64,000 bases of DNA from Amphritea opalescens (GCF_003957515.1 NZ_RQXW01000016.1:24494-88493), one strand, 5' to 3'. Counted from the first letter of the stretch, positions 9,060 through 19,024 are shown. Numbers and translations are program-made. Notes: generated by a model not told the origin, from the sequence alone.

Positions 9060-9075
9060 TGGCACAGGCCGTGCT
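9060..9075 (+). promoter_or_regulatory. Sigma-54 promoter for qhpA set 2
   Basis: TGGCAC-N5-GTGCT matches the -24/-12 consensus with one change (T to G) and correct GG/GC spacing. It lies 77 bases before the qhpA start. Together with 8622-8637 it makes the gap a divergent sigma-54 control region; the rest of 8520-9151 holds no gene that I can support. Confidence 0.7.
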
Positions 9076-9151
9076 ACATATTTTTATAGGTTAGAACTAT
9101 GGGCGGTGTGAGGCTGCCCAATTAAATTAACAACAAAGGAGTCTGGCCTTG

Positions 9152-10747
9152 ATGAAGAATTTTAAACTACCCCGGTTGACGGGTGGGTTTCTGTTGGGGT
9201 TGATGTTACCAACAGGAGCCGTACAGGCGGCTGATGCTGAAGCCATTATTCAAACGAAGTGTATGGCGTGCCATACCCAAGAGAAAGCAGAACCTTTGCA
9301 GATGAGCCGTATGAGCCATCAACGGAAAACCCCTGAGGGTTGGTTGATGACCATCGCCAGAATGCAGGTGATGCATGGTCTTGAGGTTACCGATGATGAG
9401 CGGCGAACCCTGGTGAAGTACTTTGCTGACAAGCAAGGGCTGGCACCCGAGGAGACCGAAGGTTCTCGTTATGCGATGGAGCGTCGCTTGAATACGATGG
9501 AGAGCTTTGAGTCGACTAATTTTGAACAGATGTGTGCTCGCTGTCATTCCGGTGCTCGGGTGCAACTGCAACGCCGTCCGGCGTCTGAATGGAAGCATTT
9601 GGTGAACTTTCATTTGGGTCAGTGGCCTAGCCTTGAGTATCAAGCACAGGCACGGGACCGTGATTGGATAGGGCTGGCTTTTAACGAGATGGTGCCGGAG
9701 CTTGCGAGTAATTTCCCTCTACAATCGACGAGCTGGGATAACTGGCAAAAAGTGGACAAAATCCCAGCGAGTGGTCGTTGGAGCTTTAGTGCGCATATGG
9801 CCAGCAAAGGTGATATTCGTGGCGTGATGACGGTCACCGGAGGCAAAGGTGATCAATATAAGGTCAGTATCGATGGCGAATATGCGGATGGTTCGGCACT
9901 GCAAGGTAGTGGTACAGCGATTGTCTATACCGGCTATGAGTGGCGCGCTAACCTAACCGTCGATGGCGTCAAAATGCGTCAGGTGTTTGCCCTTTCGGAT
10001 GATGGTAGTGAGTTGACGGGGAGGATGTTTGAGGCGTTGCACGATGAAGCCGGTATGGATTTCTCCGCTGTCCGCAATGGCAGTGCGCCAACGCTGTTAT
10101 CGGTTCAACCTGAATATATTCGCGCCGGCAGTACAGAGGTGCTGACACTGGTAGGTACCGGTCTGGGTGAGGAAATCTCGTTAGGTGAAGGCCTGTCGGT
10201 GGTTAATGAAGTTTATCGCGATGAGAACAAAGTGGTACTTCAAGTAACAGCGAATACCACGGCAACCCCAGGCTCACGTGTGGTAAGTGCGGGTAAAGCC
10301 GGCGGTGCATCCTTGAACGTCTATAACAAGGTTGATCGAGTAAAAGTTGTACCTGATTTCGCCGTTGCGCGTGTCGGTGGTAATGGTGGTTCAACGCCGA
10401 AATACAATGCTTATTTCCAAGCGGAAGCCTGGATGAATGGCGCTGATGGTCAGCCGGATACGGCGGATGATATGCGCATCGGCTATCTACCGGCGAAGTG
10501 GCATGTTGAAGCATTCAATGAGCAGGCTGAAGCGGATCGGGATGTGCATTTCACCGGGAAGATGAATGCTAAAACCGGTGTCTTTACGACGGCTGCTGCA
10601 GGGCCAAACCCTGAACGGCGTATGTCGACCAATAATGCGGGTAATCTCAAAGTCATTGCTGAAGTAATGGATGGAGACAAGGCGCTCAATGCCGAAGGTC
10701 AGATGATCGTGACGGTGCAGCGTTGGAATAATCCACCATTGCCATAA
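9152..10747 (+). CDS. qhpA: QHNDH alpha subunit, diheme cytochrome c, set 2
   Basis: A 531-residue periplasmic electron-transfer subunit. A Sec signal peptide ends near residue 26 (AVQA before ADAEA). Two c-type heme sites follow: CMACH at 37-41 and CARCH at 128-132. The remaining two thirds would form the beta-barrel-like domains typical of the alpha chain. It passes electrons from the CTQ in gamma to soluble carriers. The ATG at 9152 follows AAGGAG by 10 bases; a TTG one codon earlier is also possible. It opens set 2. The alpha gene of set 1 must lie before the window, if it exists. Confidence 0.93.
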   Translation: MKNFKLPRLTGGFLLGLMLPTGAVQAADAEAIIQTKCMACHTQEKAEPLQMSRMSHQRKTPEGWLMTIARMQVMHGLEVTDDERRTLVKYFADKQGLAPEETEGSRYAMERRLNTMESFESTNFEQMCARCHSGARVQLQRRPASEWKHLVNFHLGQWPSLEYQAQARDRDWIGLAFNEMVPELASNFPLQSTSWDNWQKVDKIPASGRWSFSAHMASKGDIRGVMTVTGGKGDQYKVSIDGEYADGSALQGSGTAIVYTGYEWRANLTVDGVKMRQVFALSDDGSELTGRMFEALHDEAGMDFSAVRNGSAPTLLSVQPEYIRAGSTEVLTLVGTGLGEEISLGEGLSVVNEVYRDENKVVLQVTANTTATPGSRVVSAGKAGGASLNVYNKVDRVKVVPDFAVARVGGNGGSTPKYNAYFQAEAWMNGADGQPDTADDMRIGYLPAKWHVEAFNEQAEADRDVHFTGKMNAKTGVFTTAAAGPNPERRMSTNNAGNLKVIAEVMDGDKALNAEGQMIVTVQRWNNPPLP

Positions 10748-10826
10748 GCCGTTCCTGACTAACACATAAGCGATGTTGTGAACACGGCAGCATCCTGAGA
10801 ATAATAATAGTGAGGAGGGTCGTTCT

Positions 10827-12260
10827 ATGGGCGCCCAATTAAATCTGGTAGAGCAAAACTTGCATCTCGTCGCCGTCAGTTCGCGACAGATGTTGTTCCA
10901 TATACCATCGAGTAGCTTATTTGAGCTGGATGGTTTAACGGCACAGTTAATCGAAAGGTTGCGTCATCGGCCGCAACAAACCGCCGAGCAGTTGATTGGT
11001 GAATTGTCGGCGCAGTATCCAGCCGATCAGATCGCTGAAACCTTGCAAGAGCTGGTGGCACTGGAATTGGTGAGTGATGGCTCACCATTAACACCGGAAA
11101 TTGCGCTGAAAAAGATCACCGAGTTTCCGTTGAATACCTTGGTGCTAAACGTCAATACTGGCTGTAACCTCAGCTGCAGTTATTGCTATAAAGAAGACTT
11201 AGATAAACCGTCTGAAGGCAAGAAGATGCAGTTCGACACGGCGAAACAGTCGATCGAAATGCTGATTGCCGAATCACCCCATGAAAGTCGTTATAACATT
11301 GTCTTCTTTGGTGGCGAACCGCTGTCTAACCTTCGCTTAATCAAAGATGTGGTGGCGTATTGTGAAGCGCGTTTTGCCGAGCTGGGTAAACCGGTGGATT
11401 TCACCATGACCACCAATGCTACCTTGCTGACAGAAGATATCGCCGACTGGCTTAATGAGCATCGCTTTGGACTGTCCGTGAGTATGGATGGCCCTAAAGC
11501 GATTCACGATAAAAACCGTATCACGGTGGGTGGCCAGGGCACCTATGATGTGGTGAGTCGCAAAGCAAAAATGCTGCTATCCCGCTTTCGCTCCCGGCCC
11601 ATCGGTGCCCGTGTCACATTGACAAAAGGCGTTACCGATGTGCGCCAGATTTGGGATCATCTGTTTAATGAACTGGGTTTCTCCGAAGTCGGGTTTGCCC
11701 CAGTTACTTCCGGTGATATCAGTTATTACAACCTCAGCGATGATGAGTTGGTTGAGGTGTTCCGCAATATGAAGCTATTGGGAGAAGAGTACTTAGCGGC
11801 TGCGCTAGAGCATCGGAGTATTGGTTTTTCCAATATGCATCAACTTATTACCGATCTACATGAGGGCAATAAGAAGGCTCTGCCCTGTGGAGCGGGTGTC
11901 GCGCTGCTTGCCGTCGATCACGAAGGCGGACTCAACCTCTGTCACCGGTTTACCGGCTCGGGGCTAGATACCTTTGGTGATGTTCACACCGGTATCGATA
12001 AGGAGCGCCTCGGCGGTTTTCTCGAGCAACGGCTGGATCGTAGCGATACGGGCTGTGAAAGCTGCCGTATTCGGAATCTCTGTTCCGGTGGCTGCTATCA
12101 CGAAAGCTATGCCCGTTTTGAAGATCCAACTCAACCTGTTTATCACTACTGCGATCTGATGCGCGATTGGGTGGACTTTGGTATCGAAGTTTACAGCCGC
12201 ATCATGGCCGAAAATCCGGCTTTCATCGACAGTTACATATCTCCTCGGAGGGCTCATTGA
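10827..12260 (+). CDS. qhpD: QHNDH maturation radical SAM/SPASM protein, set 2
   Basis: A complete 477-residue radical SAM enzyme that installs the three thioether crosslinks in the gamma subunit. An N-terminal peptide-binding region (about 1-100) is followed by the CxxxCxxC cluster motif at Cys113, Cys117 and Cys120, then FFGGEP and TTNATLL. The C-terminal SPASM-type cysteines are [18 protein letters not shown]...LCSGGC and YHYCD, enough for two further Fe-S clusters. GGAGG precedes the ATG by several bases. The stop is one base before qhpC. It is strongly similar to the truncated copy at 1-837 throughout the shared part. Confidence 0.94.
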   Translation: MGAQLNLVEQNLHLVAVSSRQMLFHIPSSSLFELDGLTAQLIERLRHRPQQTAEQLIGELSAQYPADQIAETLQELVALELVSDGSPLTPEIALKKITEFPLNTLVLNVNTGCNLSCSYCYKEDLDKPSEGKKMQFDTAKQSIEMLIAESPHESRYNIVFFGGEPLSNLRLIKDVVAYCEARFAELGKPVDFTMTTNATLLTEDIADWLNEHRFGLSVSMDGPKAIHDKNRITVGGQGTYDVVSRKAKMLLSRFRSRPIGARVTLTKGVTDVRQIWDHLFNELGFSEVGFAPVTSGDISYYNLSDDELVEVFRNMKLLGEEYLAAALEHRSIGFSNMHQLITDLHEGNKKALPCGAGVALLAVDHEGGLNLCHRFTGSGLDTFGDVHTGIDKERLGGFLEQRLDRSDTGCESCRIRNLCSGGCYHESYARFEDPTQPVYHYCDLMRDWVDFGIEVYSRIMAENPAFIDSYISPRRAH

Positions 12261-12261
12261 T

Positions 12262-12588
12262 ATGAAACATCTCAAGCCTGTGAATAACAAAGCACATACT
12301 CTTACTAAAGCCGTAGCCGACGATCAGGTCGAAGAAGTCGTGGCGATGCAGTCGATTGCGGGCTGTACCGCGACCACCGATCCCGGTTGGGAAATCGATG
12401 CCTTTGGTGGGGTTACCTCTCTGTGTCAGCCAATGGAATCCGACCTCTATGGTTGTGCCGATCCATGCTGGTGGCCTGCTCAGGTGCCCGACACCATGAA
12501 CACCTATCCTGATTGGAATGATAACGCGGCGAGTTCCGCGGATAACTGGCGCAATCTGGGAACAGTGTTCCCTGCTGATAAAGACTAA
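12262..12588 (+). CDS. qhpC: QHNDH gamma subunit precursor, CTQ-bearing, set 2
   Basis: A 108-residue gamma subunit of the same length as set 1. The modified residues fall at the same numbers: Cys65-Trp71 for CTQ and Cys35-Glu44, Cys55-Asp61 and Cys69-Asp77 for the thioether bridges. A 28-residue leader ends at the same EEVVA-MQ junction. The true start is the ATG at 12262, with CGGAGGG upstream; an ORF beginning at 12178 would overlap qhpD heavily. The mature parts of the two gammas are very alike, while the leaders diverge in the middle. Confidence 0.94.
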   Translation: MKHLKPVNNKAHTLTKAVADDQVEEVVAMQSIAGCTATTDPGWEIDAFGGVTSLCQPMESDLYGCADPCWWPAQVPDTMNTYPDWNDNAASSADNWRNLGTVFPADKD

Positions 12589-12605
12589 TAAACGGGATGC
12601 TTACG

Positions 12606-13748
12606 ATGAGACAAAGAATAATGCTTCCTCGCAGCATGACGATCATGCTGACGACATTAACGCTGGGATTAACAACTTTAACCAGTGGTCTGGCGGTTGC
12701 TGCCAAGGGGCCTGCGCTAAAACCAGGCAACGAATATATGGTGGTAGCGAACTATCCGAATCAGATGCAAGTGTTAGATTTGCAGACCGATACGCTCTAT
12801 AAAACCTGTGATATGCCGGATCGTTTTGGCCCCGGAGCTTTGCAGGTCGCTCCGGATAAGAAAACGGCGTATATCCTCAATAATGGATATGAGGATATCT
12901 ATGGCGTCAATATGGACACCTGTGAGGTGACATTCCACGCGAAAATGGCGCAGACTCCTAAAGAGCGAACCAAAACCTTGTACGCCTTTGCTCTTAGCTA
13001 TGACGGTAAAGAGTTATATGCGGTGCAAAACCCCACCTTAATGGAGCGGGATCATTACGTCGTGCAACCCACTCGGTTGGCGGTGTATAACACCGATGCC
13101 GGATTAGATGCTAAGCCGGTACGGATGTTGCCGTCACCTCGTCTCGTGACGGCCATGCAAACGGGTAAGGATGGCGGTTTATACATGGCGGGTGCCGATA
13201 TCTATAAAATGGATGTACACACGGGTGAATATGAAGTCGCCGTACCGAGCCGTAACTGGCAACGGGAACGCTATGTTCAGCCGGATGTCTTGAATGTTTG
13301 GGCGGTGCAAACACCGACCAAAGACTTCACCATCTTGTATACCACTGCACGCTACCAGAAAGGCTCTGAAGATCTGAATACGGCGGATTGGATCTATGGT
13401 TATTTCAATATCAATTTGGAAACCGGTGCTACCGAAACCAAAGATTTTGGTCCGTTAACCGAGATCTATTTTACCGGCACTCGTTCACCGAAAGATCCCA
13501 ATATTATGTATGGCGTACTCAACCGGTTAGCCAAATATGATATTGAAAAACAAACACTGATTAAAGCCGCAGAGTTAGAGCATTCTTACTATTGCGTCAC
13601 GCTCAATCAGAGCGGCAGTAAAGTGTACCTCGCGGGGACCAATAATCATGTCGCGGTGTTTGATGCTGATTCCCTTGAGCATTTGAAGACCATTGAGCTG
13701 CCGGGGGGTGATATGTCCACCACAACGGCTCAGATTTTTGTTCGCTAA
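12606..13748 (+). CDS. qhpB: QHNDH beta subunit (beta-propeller), set 2
   Basis: A 380-residue propeller subunit with the repeat features of the set 1 copy (QVLDLQTDTLYKTC, LSYDGKELYAVQNPT, KVYLAGTNNHVAVFD). The ATG at 12606 is preferred to the one at 12597 because GGGA lies 8 bases upstream. The signal peptide is long and hydrophobic and ends near LAVAA, with no cysteine, so this copy should be soluble in the periplasm, unlike the lipobox-like copy at 1178. It ends the structural part of set 2. Confidence 0.9.
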   Translation: MRQRIMLPRSMTIMLTTLTLGLTTLTSGLAVAAKGPALKPGNEYMVVANYPNQMQVLDLQTDTLYKTCDMPDRFGPGALQVAPDKKTAYILNNGYEDIYGVNMDTCEVTFHAKMAQTPKERTKTLYAFALSYDGKELYAVQNPTLMERDHYVVQPTRLAVYNTDAGLDAKPVRMLPSPRLVTAMQTGKDGGLYMAGADIYKMDVHTGEYEVAVPSRNWQRERYVQPDVLNVWAVQTPTKDFTILYTTARYQKGSEDLNTADWIYGYFNINLETGATETKDFGPLTEIYFTGTRSPKDPNIMYGVLNRLAKYDIEKQTLIKAAELEHSYYCVTLNQSGSKVYLAGTNNHVAVFDADSLEHLKTIELPGGDMSTTTAQIFVR

Positions 13749-13769
13749 ACAACTTCTCTAAGACGGTAA

Positions 13770-13810
13770 CTCCCCTTGCCGCTACTCATCTTGAGTGGCT
13801 TAAGGGGGAG
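13770..13810 (+). terminator. Hairpin after qhpB set 2
   Basis: CTCCCCTT and AAGGGGGAG pair at the base, with further internal pairing of ACTC and GAGT. No good T-run follows, so it may be a stabilising or partial-termination hairpin between qhpB and the porin gene. Confidence 0.5.
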
Positions 13811-13895
13811 CTTTGCCTGAAAACTACCGCAGCGGTGTGTTGGCTCTTTGTTTTATCTTGAACAAGGCTATCGGCACCCTGTTGTCTGGGATTTG

Positions 13896-15230
13896 ATGAT
13901 GAAAAATAATAATAGACACTTTGTTAGAGTGAACCTCTTGGTTGGCGCACTGTTAGCCACCGGCGTGGCTCAAGCGGCCACAGTATATGAACAAGATGGC
14001 AAAACGGTTGAGTTTAATGTGGAGGGGATGGCAGGCATTTTTTCCACCAATGAAAACTATGATGGCGTTGATAATGGCGGTAACGATTGGCAAGAAGGTT
14101 ATATCAAAGGCGATCTGGTTGGCCGTCAGGCGACCGACAATGGCACGATTTACGGCGGCTTAGGACTCATTGCGCTGGGCACCGGTGGTGATGGCGATGC
14201 CGGTGGTTATACCGGCGGTGATGAGGGTGAAGTGAAGGTAGAAAATGCTTTCATCGGTTGGCAGAGCCGTACCGGTCTATTTGATCTCTCTATCGGCCGT
14301 CAAGCCTTCACCATTGGCGATGGTTTCATCTTAGCCGGCGATGCCATCAGCTTAGGAGATATGGGGATCTCCGGTGTAGATGTGGATCGCGGCGGTGCTT
14401 ACTACTTAGCGGGACAAAAAAGCTTTGAAAAAACCGCCATACTTAAAATTGATCTGCAAGGCCCATTACGCAGTGATCTTTTCTGGTTGCAGTCGGATAA
14501 CCCCTATCATCAGGATACCGAGCTTGCCGGGGTTAACCTTGAGTGGGTCGATGACACTCATGGGACGCTGGGACTGAGCTATATGTCGGTACTGGATGTC
14601 GATCAAGGCGCTGGTTTTGGTCTTTGGGATCAGCGTAAGGGGATGGATGTTGTCAGCCTGCGTGGACAGGGTAGTGCGGGGGTTGAGAATCTGTTCCTAT
14701 CGTTTGAATATGTCGATGAGCAGGGTGGCGATACGGCGGTTAAAAACGATGCGAATGCTTGGTATGTAGAGGGCGGCTGGACCTTTGCCGATCTACCTTG
14801 GTCACTAACGCTTAACTATCGTCATGCGGAATTTTCTGGAGATGATAGTGCTACCACGGATAATGAAGCCTTTGATCCGCTATTTTTCGGTTTAACCCGT
14901 GGCTTCGGTACTTGGTTTCAGGGTGAAGTGGCCTCTAACTATGCTGGGCCTGCGAACAGCGGTAATGATGTTGATCGCTTAGAGCTACTGCTGCAACCTC
15001 GGGACGATCTGACTCTCGGTATGCAGTATTGGGATTTTGGCAAACAGGATGATGCCGGGGATATGTCCGGCCATGAAGTTGATATGTATGCCCTCTGGTC
15101 GATTAACGACAACTTTGTCTTTAGCCCACTGGTTGGTTATTACACACCGGACGGTTCAGCGGTAAAAGCAAATCAGGCAAATAATGATAGCAATCTGTAC
15201 CTGCAGGCGGTGCTGATGTACTTCTATTAA
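13896..15230 (+). CDS. Outer-membrane beta-barrel porin
   Basis: A 444-residue outer-membrane channel. The signal peptide ends near VAQA (ATVYEQ follows). The mature part is acidic, rich in Gly, Asp and aromatic residues in alternating beta patterns, and ends in Tyr-Phe-Tyr as barrel proteins do. The general layout resembles the alginate-export porin family, but I would not claim that substrate. It lies 147 bases after the amine dehydrogenase beta gene on the same strand and before the activator gene, suggesting it admits the amine substrate. The first of two adjacent ATG codons is used; an upstream TTG ORF extension is unlikely. Confidence 0.82.
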   Translation: MMKNNNRHFVRVNLLVGALLATGVAQAATVYEQDGKTVEFNVEGMAGIFSTNENYDGVDNGGNDWQEGYIKGDLVGRQATDNGTIYGGLGLIALGTGGDGDAGGYTGGDEGEVKVENAFIGWQSRTGLFDLSIGRQAFTIGDGFILAGDAISLGDMGISGVDVDRGGAYYLAGQKSFEKTAILKIDLQGPLRSDLFWLQSDNPYHQDTELAGVNLEWVDDTHGTLGLSYMSVLDVDQGAGFGLWDQRKGMDVVSLRGQGSAGVENLFLSFEYVDEQGGDTAVKNDANAWYVEGGWTFADLPWSLTLNYRHAEFSGDDSATTDNEAFDPLFFGLTRGFGTWFQGEVASNYAGPANSGNDVDRLELLLQPRDDLTLGMQYWDFGKQDDAGDMSGHEVDMYALWSINDNFVFSPLVGYYTPDGSAVKANQANNDSNLYLQAVLMYFY

Positions 15231-15310
15231 GTGTTGGTTGTTCATGATTGAGGAGTCCCTGCTCCTTCAGCCGCGATAACAGGTTTTATTGCTTACCTCG
15301 ATATCGCTTT

Positions 15311-15342
15311 CCCACGCACTGTTTCAGTGTCGTGGGTTTTTT
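15311..15342 (+). terminator. Intrinsic terminator after the porin gene
   Basis: CCCACGCACTG and CAGTGTCGTGGG pair around a TTT loop and are followed by TTTTTT. It ends the set 2 operon before the regulator gene. Confidence 0.85.
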
Positions 15343-15498
15343 AGCCTGTTATAGACGGGAATTTTATGATGAGCCATCAGCAGCTATTGGCTTGTTCGTA
15401 TGAAGAGGATTGGGTTGCTATCGTTAAGGTGATACGGTAAAAAATTAGATGGTGTATATTTGACTCGTTAAGCCTAGACGTGGTGAGTGATTATAATA

Positions 15499-17460
15499 AT
15501 GAAAAAAACAGCGGTTACAGCCCCGACGCCCGATCAACTTCAGACGGTGGAAATTGCGCGCAGTCGCCTTATCGAACAGGGTGAGGTGCCTAGTGGGGTA
15601 TTGCGCAGCGAAATAGAAGATTCTTGGTTACGCAGTGTTAATGCCGGGCTTAATTGCGATGCGCCGCTGGATCTGGAAAATCTGTCCAAAGACGGTATCG
15701 ATGACCTGAGAGATAAAAATCGCCGGCTGATTGAAGCTGCGCATCCCGAAATTAAACAGCTGGTCGAATATTTTCGTGCCGATGGAGGCTTGGTTATGCT
15801 GACCGATGAGTCCGCCACCATCCTTAAAATCAAAGGGGAAACCCGCCATCTGGACAGTAATACCCGCTATGCTTTAGCGCCGGGGGCCCATTGGGGGGAA
15901 GAGTTGCGGGGCACGAACGGTCCAGGCACGGCGGTGGTGAATCGCTCACCACTGATGATTCGGGGTAATGAACATTTCTTAGATTCTATTGGTTATCTCT
16001 CATGTTGCTCAGCCCCTATTTCTGACCCGAAAGGGGAGTTGCTTGGCGTACTCGATCTGACATCGCCAACGGATTACCAAAATTTACCGCCCAATCTCAG
16101 CCTCGTACAGCAGGCGATACGATCTATCGAAAACCGTATCTTTAGTGGGCAGTTTCAACAGCATATTGTGCTGAGTGTTCACTCAAGGCCAGAATATCTA
16201 CGTTCGTCTTGGCAGGGCTTATTAGCGCTGGAATTGGACGGTCATATTCAAGCGGCCAATGATCAAATCTGTCAGTTGCTTAACCGGAAACGGGAACAAC
16301 TGGTGGGACGCAATCTCGAAGAGCTGTTTGGTGTTCGCGCTGAAGTGTTGCTCACCGATCTACACCGTAAAGGGCGTGGTCAGTTGCGTACCCGAGGCGG
16401 AGATTTTTACTGTGAGTTACTACATTTCCCCAATAGTTTACCGACCGCTTATAAGGCACCCCTCAAGTCAAATCGCCATAAAGCCTCACCTGCGCCACTG
16501 CATGCGCCACCTTTGAGCGAACTGGCAGGCCAAGATCCACGGTTACAGAAAGGTGTCCGGATGGGCAGCCGAGCATTGTCCCATGAATTGCCGGTCTTGA
16601 TTCAGGGGGAAACCGGTACCGGTAAAGAGGTGATGGCTAAATCTCTGCATCTTGATAGCCGCCGCTGCCGAGGAGCCTTTGTGGCGGTTAACTGTGCCTC
16701 AATTCCCGAAGGGCTGATAGAGTCTGAACTGTTTGGCTATCGGGAGGGCGCGTTTACCGGATCACGGAAAGGCGGCATGGTTGGGCGTCTGGAACAGGCT
16801 CAGGGCGGCACGCTATTTCTCGATGAGATCGGCGATATGCCGCTGGCATTACAGGCGCGGTTGTTGCGGGTTTTACAGGAGCGAACCATCTCCCCATTGG
16901 GAGGCGGGGATGAGATTGCGTTGGATATCGCAGTTATCTGTGCATCCCATAGAGACCTAAAAGCCTTAGTCGCGGACGGTTTGTTTCGCGAAGATCTCTA
17001 TTACCGTCTTAACGGGGTCTGTTTGCGCATTCCGGCGTTTCGTGATCGCACCGATAAAGAAGACTTTATTCGCTACTTCTTGCAGCAATTAACGCCCGAT
17101 GGACGGCAGATAGATATCGACGCGGAGATGATGGCGCAACTGCTGAATTATCATTGGCCGGGTAATATCCGCCAACTGGAAACAACACTGCGGGTGGCTA
17201 TCGCCTTTATGGAGCCCGATGAGCTGAAGATCGATAGTAGCCATATCAGCGATGACTTTCTTGAAGAGCTGAGTGGGCAGGCTCATGCGATGGGGTGCTT
17301 CGGGCAGCATCAGAGTGGGGGCACATTGAAAACCAGTGAGTTGTTAACCATTCAACAGGTGTTAGAGCAGCATGAGGGGAATATTTCGGCAACCGCCGCA
17401 GAACTGGGGATCAGCCGAGCAACCCTGTATCGTAAACTTAAGCAACTCGATGATGCTTAG
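15499..17460 (+). CDS. Sigma-54-dependent activator, AcoR-like
   Basis: A 653-residue enhancer-binding protein. The N-terminal half carries a GAF-like sensor (about 60-205, with GTNGPGTAVV and the GYLSCCSAPI segment typical of AcoR-type regulators) and a PAS-like segment (about 225-310). The AAA+ domain has Walker A GETGTGKE at 370-377 and the sigma-54 contact motif GAFTG at 417-421. A Fis-type helix-turn-helix ends the protein (GNISATAAELGISRATLYR). There is no receiver domain, so it probably binds a small ligand. It should act on the divergent sigma-54 promoters at 8622 and 9060. An upstream GTG at 15487 is an alternative start. Confidence 0.92.
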   Translation: MKKTAVTAPTPDQLQTVEIARSRLIEQGEVPSGVLRSEIEDSWLRSVNAGLNCDAPLDLENLSKDGIDDLRDKNRRLIEAAHPEIKQLVEYFRADGGLVMLTDESATILKIKGETRHLDSNTRYALAPGAHWGEELRGTNGPGTAVVNRSPLMIRGNEHFLDSIGYLSCCSAPISDPKGELLGVLDLTSPTDYQNLPPNLSLVQQAIRSIENRIFSGQFQQHIVLSVHSRPEYLRSSWQGLLALELDGHIQAANDQICQLLNRKREQLVGRNLEELFGVRAEVLLTDLHRKGRGQLRTRGGDFYCELLHFPNSLPTAYKAPLKSNRHKASPAPLHAPPLSELAGQDPRLQKGVRMGSRALSHELPVLIQGETGTGKEVMAKSLHLDSRRCRGAFVAVNCASIPEGLIESELFGYREGAFTGSRKGGMVGRLEQAQGGTLFLDEIGDMPLALQARLLRVLQERTISPLGGGDEIALDIAVICASHRDLKALVADGLFREDLYYRLNGVCLRIPAFRDRTDKEDFIRYFLQQLTPDGRQIDIDAEMMAQLLNYHWPGNIRQLETTLRVAIAFMEPDELKIDSSHISDDFLEELSGQAHAMGCFGQHQSGGTLKTSELLTIQQVLEQHEGNISATAAELGISRATLYRKLKQLDDA

Positions 17461-17534
17461 TTGAATGAGTGAATAAATGAGTGCGTGTGCGTTTTAAGGG
17501 GCGCTTACCTGTTCGTTAGAATACTTTGCAACCT

Positions 17535-18179
17535 CTACTCAAAACGCCACTCATCCGACAGCCCAGGGATCTTAGCATTCACTAAAGGTCCCGGCTGTTT
17601 ATTCAAGCGTTGCAACAATATCTGCCAGATCTCAGCCACCGGAATACTGTTATCCAGTCGATCGAGAAACTTAATGTCATCTCCTCGACGCAGCTGGCCG
17701 GTTTCTAATATCCGATAATACCAACCGGAAATCGCCTCAGACATCAGCAATGAGGCGATATGGGCGTTGCCATATTTATGATTGACCTTCCAGCAGGGAC
17801 GGCGGGGTTGGGATACCTGCACAATAGCGCTGCCAAGCCGAAAGGTATCACCGATATGAACCTCGGTATCGATGAGCCCATGGGTCGATATATTCTCTCC
17901 GATAGAGCCGGGTATAAAGCTATCGTTGAGATGGGGCAGGGCTTCTTGTAACAGGGCGTAATGTTCAGCCGGATAGTGATAAAGCGCCTTTTCGGGGCCG
18001 CCGTGAACCCGTTTATCCACCTGGATATCGCCATTCAAGCCGAATTCTCCGACTTCGTGACATTGGTCCGAGGCATGTTTGAAAATTCCCGTGGCGGTAT
18101 TTCCTGGGCCGATGGTCGATAGCTCACCGATATACACCGCTTCAATCGAGGCTTCATGTGGTTTGATTTTATTATCCAT
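17535..18179 (-). CDS. MOSC-domain protein, YiiM-like
   Basis: A 214-residue molybdenum-cofactor-dependent protein of the YiiM type. The MOSC domain covers about residues 20-165, with the KRVHGGPEKALYHYP segment and the conserved PRRPCWK motif whose cysteine is the expected cofactor ligand. A short C-terminal helical region follows. E. coli YiiM reduces N-hydroxylated bases; that role is only inferred here. It converges with the sigma-54 activator and stands alone. Confidence 0.85.
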   Translation of the reverse strand: MDNKIKPHEASIEAVYIGELSTIGPGNTATGIFKHASDQCHEVGEFGLNGDIQVDKRVHGGPEKALYHYPAEHYALLQEALPHLNDSFIPGSIGENISTHGLIDTEVHIGDTFRLGSAIVQVSQPRRPCWKVNHKYGNAHIASLLMSEAISGWYYRILETGQLRRGDDIKFLDRLDNSIPVAEIWQILLQRLNKQPGPLVNAKIPGLSDEWRFE

Positions 18180-18348
18180 GATGGCGTCTCGTGATGAATG
18201 TCTGGTTGTCAGTGTAGGGGGCTGTTGCTGAAATCACCAGCTTAACCCTTTCGAGTAAACGGAGTGTTGTTGAATAATTAGGATGCCATTTACTGGAAAT
18301 AGGGTAACCTTATGAAAGTGTTAATAATTTATTGTAAGAGGGTAGAAC

Positions 18349-19011
18349 ATGGATATGGATCTGAGTCTGTTGCAAACGCGGGTGATCGGCTGTTTGATTG
18401 AGAAAGAGAAAACCACGCCGGATCAATACCCTCTCACCCTTAACGGCCTAACTACCGCCTGTAATCAAAAAAGTAATCGTGATCCGGTGATGGATCTATC
18501 GGATACTGAGGTGCAGGCAGTCATTGATGAGCTAACGCAAAAACATCTCATGCGTGAAGAGAGTGCTTTCGGTAGCCGAGTGGCTAAATACAAACACCGC
18601 TTTTGTAATACGGAGTTCTCCGAGCTAAAGCTGAGTGAGCAGGAGTTGGCGATAGTTTGTACGTTGTTTCTACGTGGGCCGCAAACCCCGGGTGAGCTGC
18701 GTAGCCGCACTAACCGTCTCTGTCGTTTTAGTGACGTCCATGAAACAGAAGCTGTACTACAAAAAATGAGTGAGCGGGAAGAGTATCCGTTGGTTGTACG
18801 CATACCAAGAGAGCCAGGCAAGCGGGAATCCCGCTACGCACATCTGTTTAGCGGCGAAGTAGAAGCGGCTGATCCATCAGAGTACAGCGCGCCTTCGCAA
18901 GGCACGCCAACGATGCGTATCAGTCAGGAGACGATACAGGCATTGGAGGAGCGCATCTCAGTACTTGAAAAAACCGTTGCTGAATTACAGGAAAAGTTAG
19001 CTGACGAATGA
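18349..19011 (+). CDS. yceH: YceH family protein (DUF480)
   Basis: A 220-residue protein with the family N-terminus ([26 protein letters not shown]), two winged-helix repeats and a C-terminal coiled coil (about 195-220). The [19 protein letters not shown] stretch and [13 protein letters not shown] are family hallmarks. Molecular function is not established. The ATG is preceded by a GAGGGTAG stretch. Confidence 0.93.
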   Translation: MDMDLSLLQTRVIGCLIEKEKTTPDQYPLTLNGLTTACNQKSNRDPVMDLSDTEVQAVIDELTQKHLMREESAFGSRVAKYKHRFCNTEFSELKLSEQELAIVCTLFLRGPQTPGELRSRTNRLCRFSDVHETEAVLQKMSEREEYPLVVRIPREPGKRESRYAHLFSGEVEAADPSEYSAPSQGTPTMRISQETIQALEERISVLEKTVAELQEKLADE

Positions 19012-19024
19012 ACGTTGTTTTTGC

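Noticed and set aside
12178..12261. Extended N-terminus for the set 2 gamma subunit
   Set aside because: It overlaps qhpD by 83 bases, lacks a ribosome site, and the 108-residue form matches set 1 exactly.
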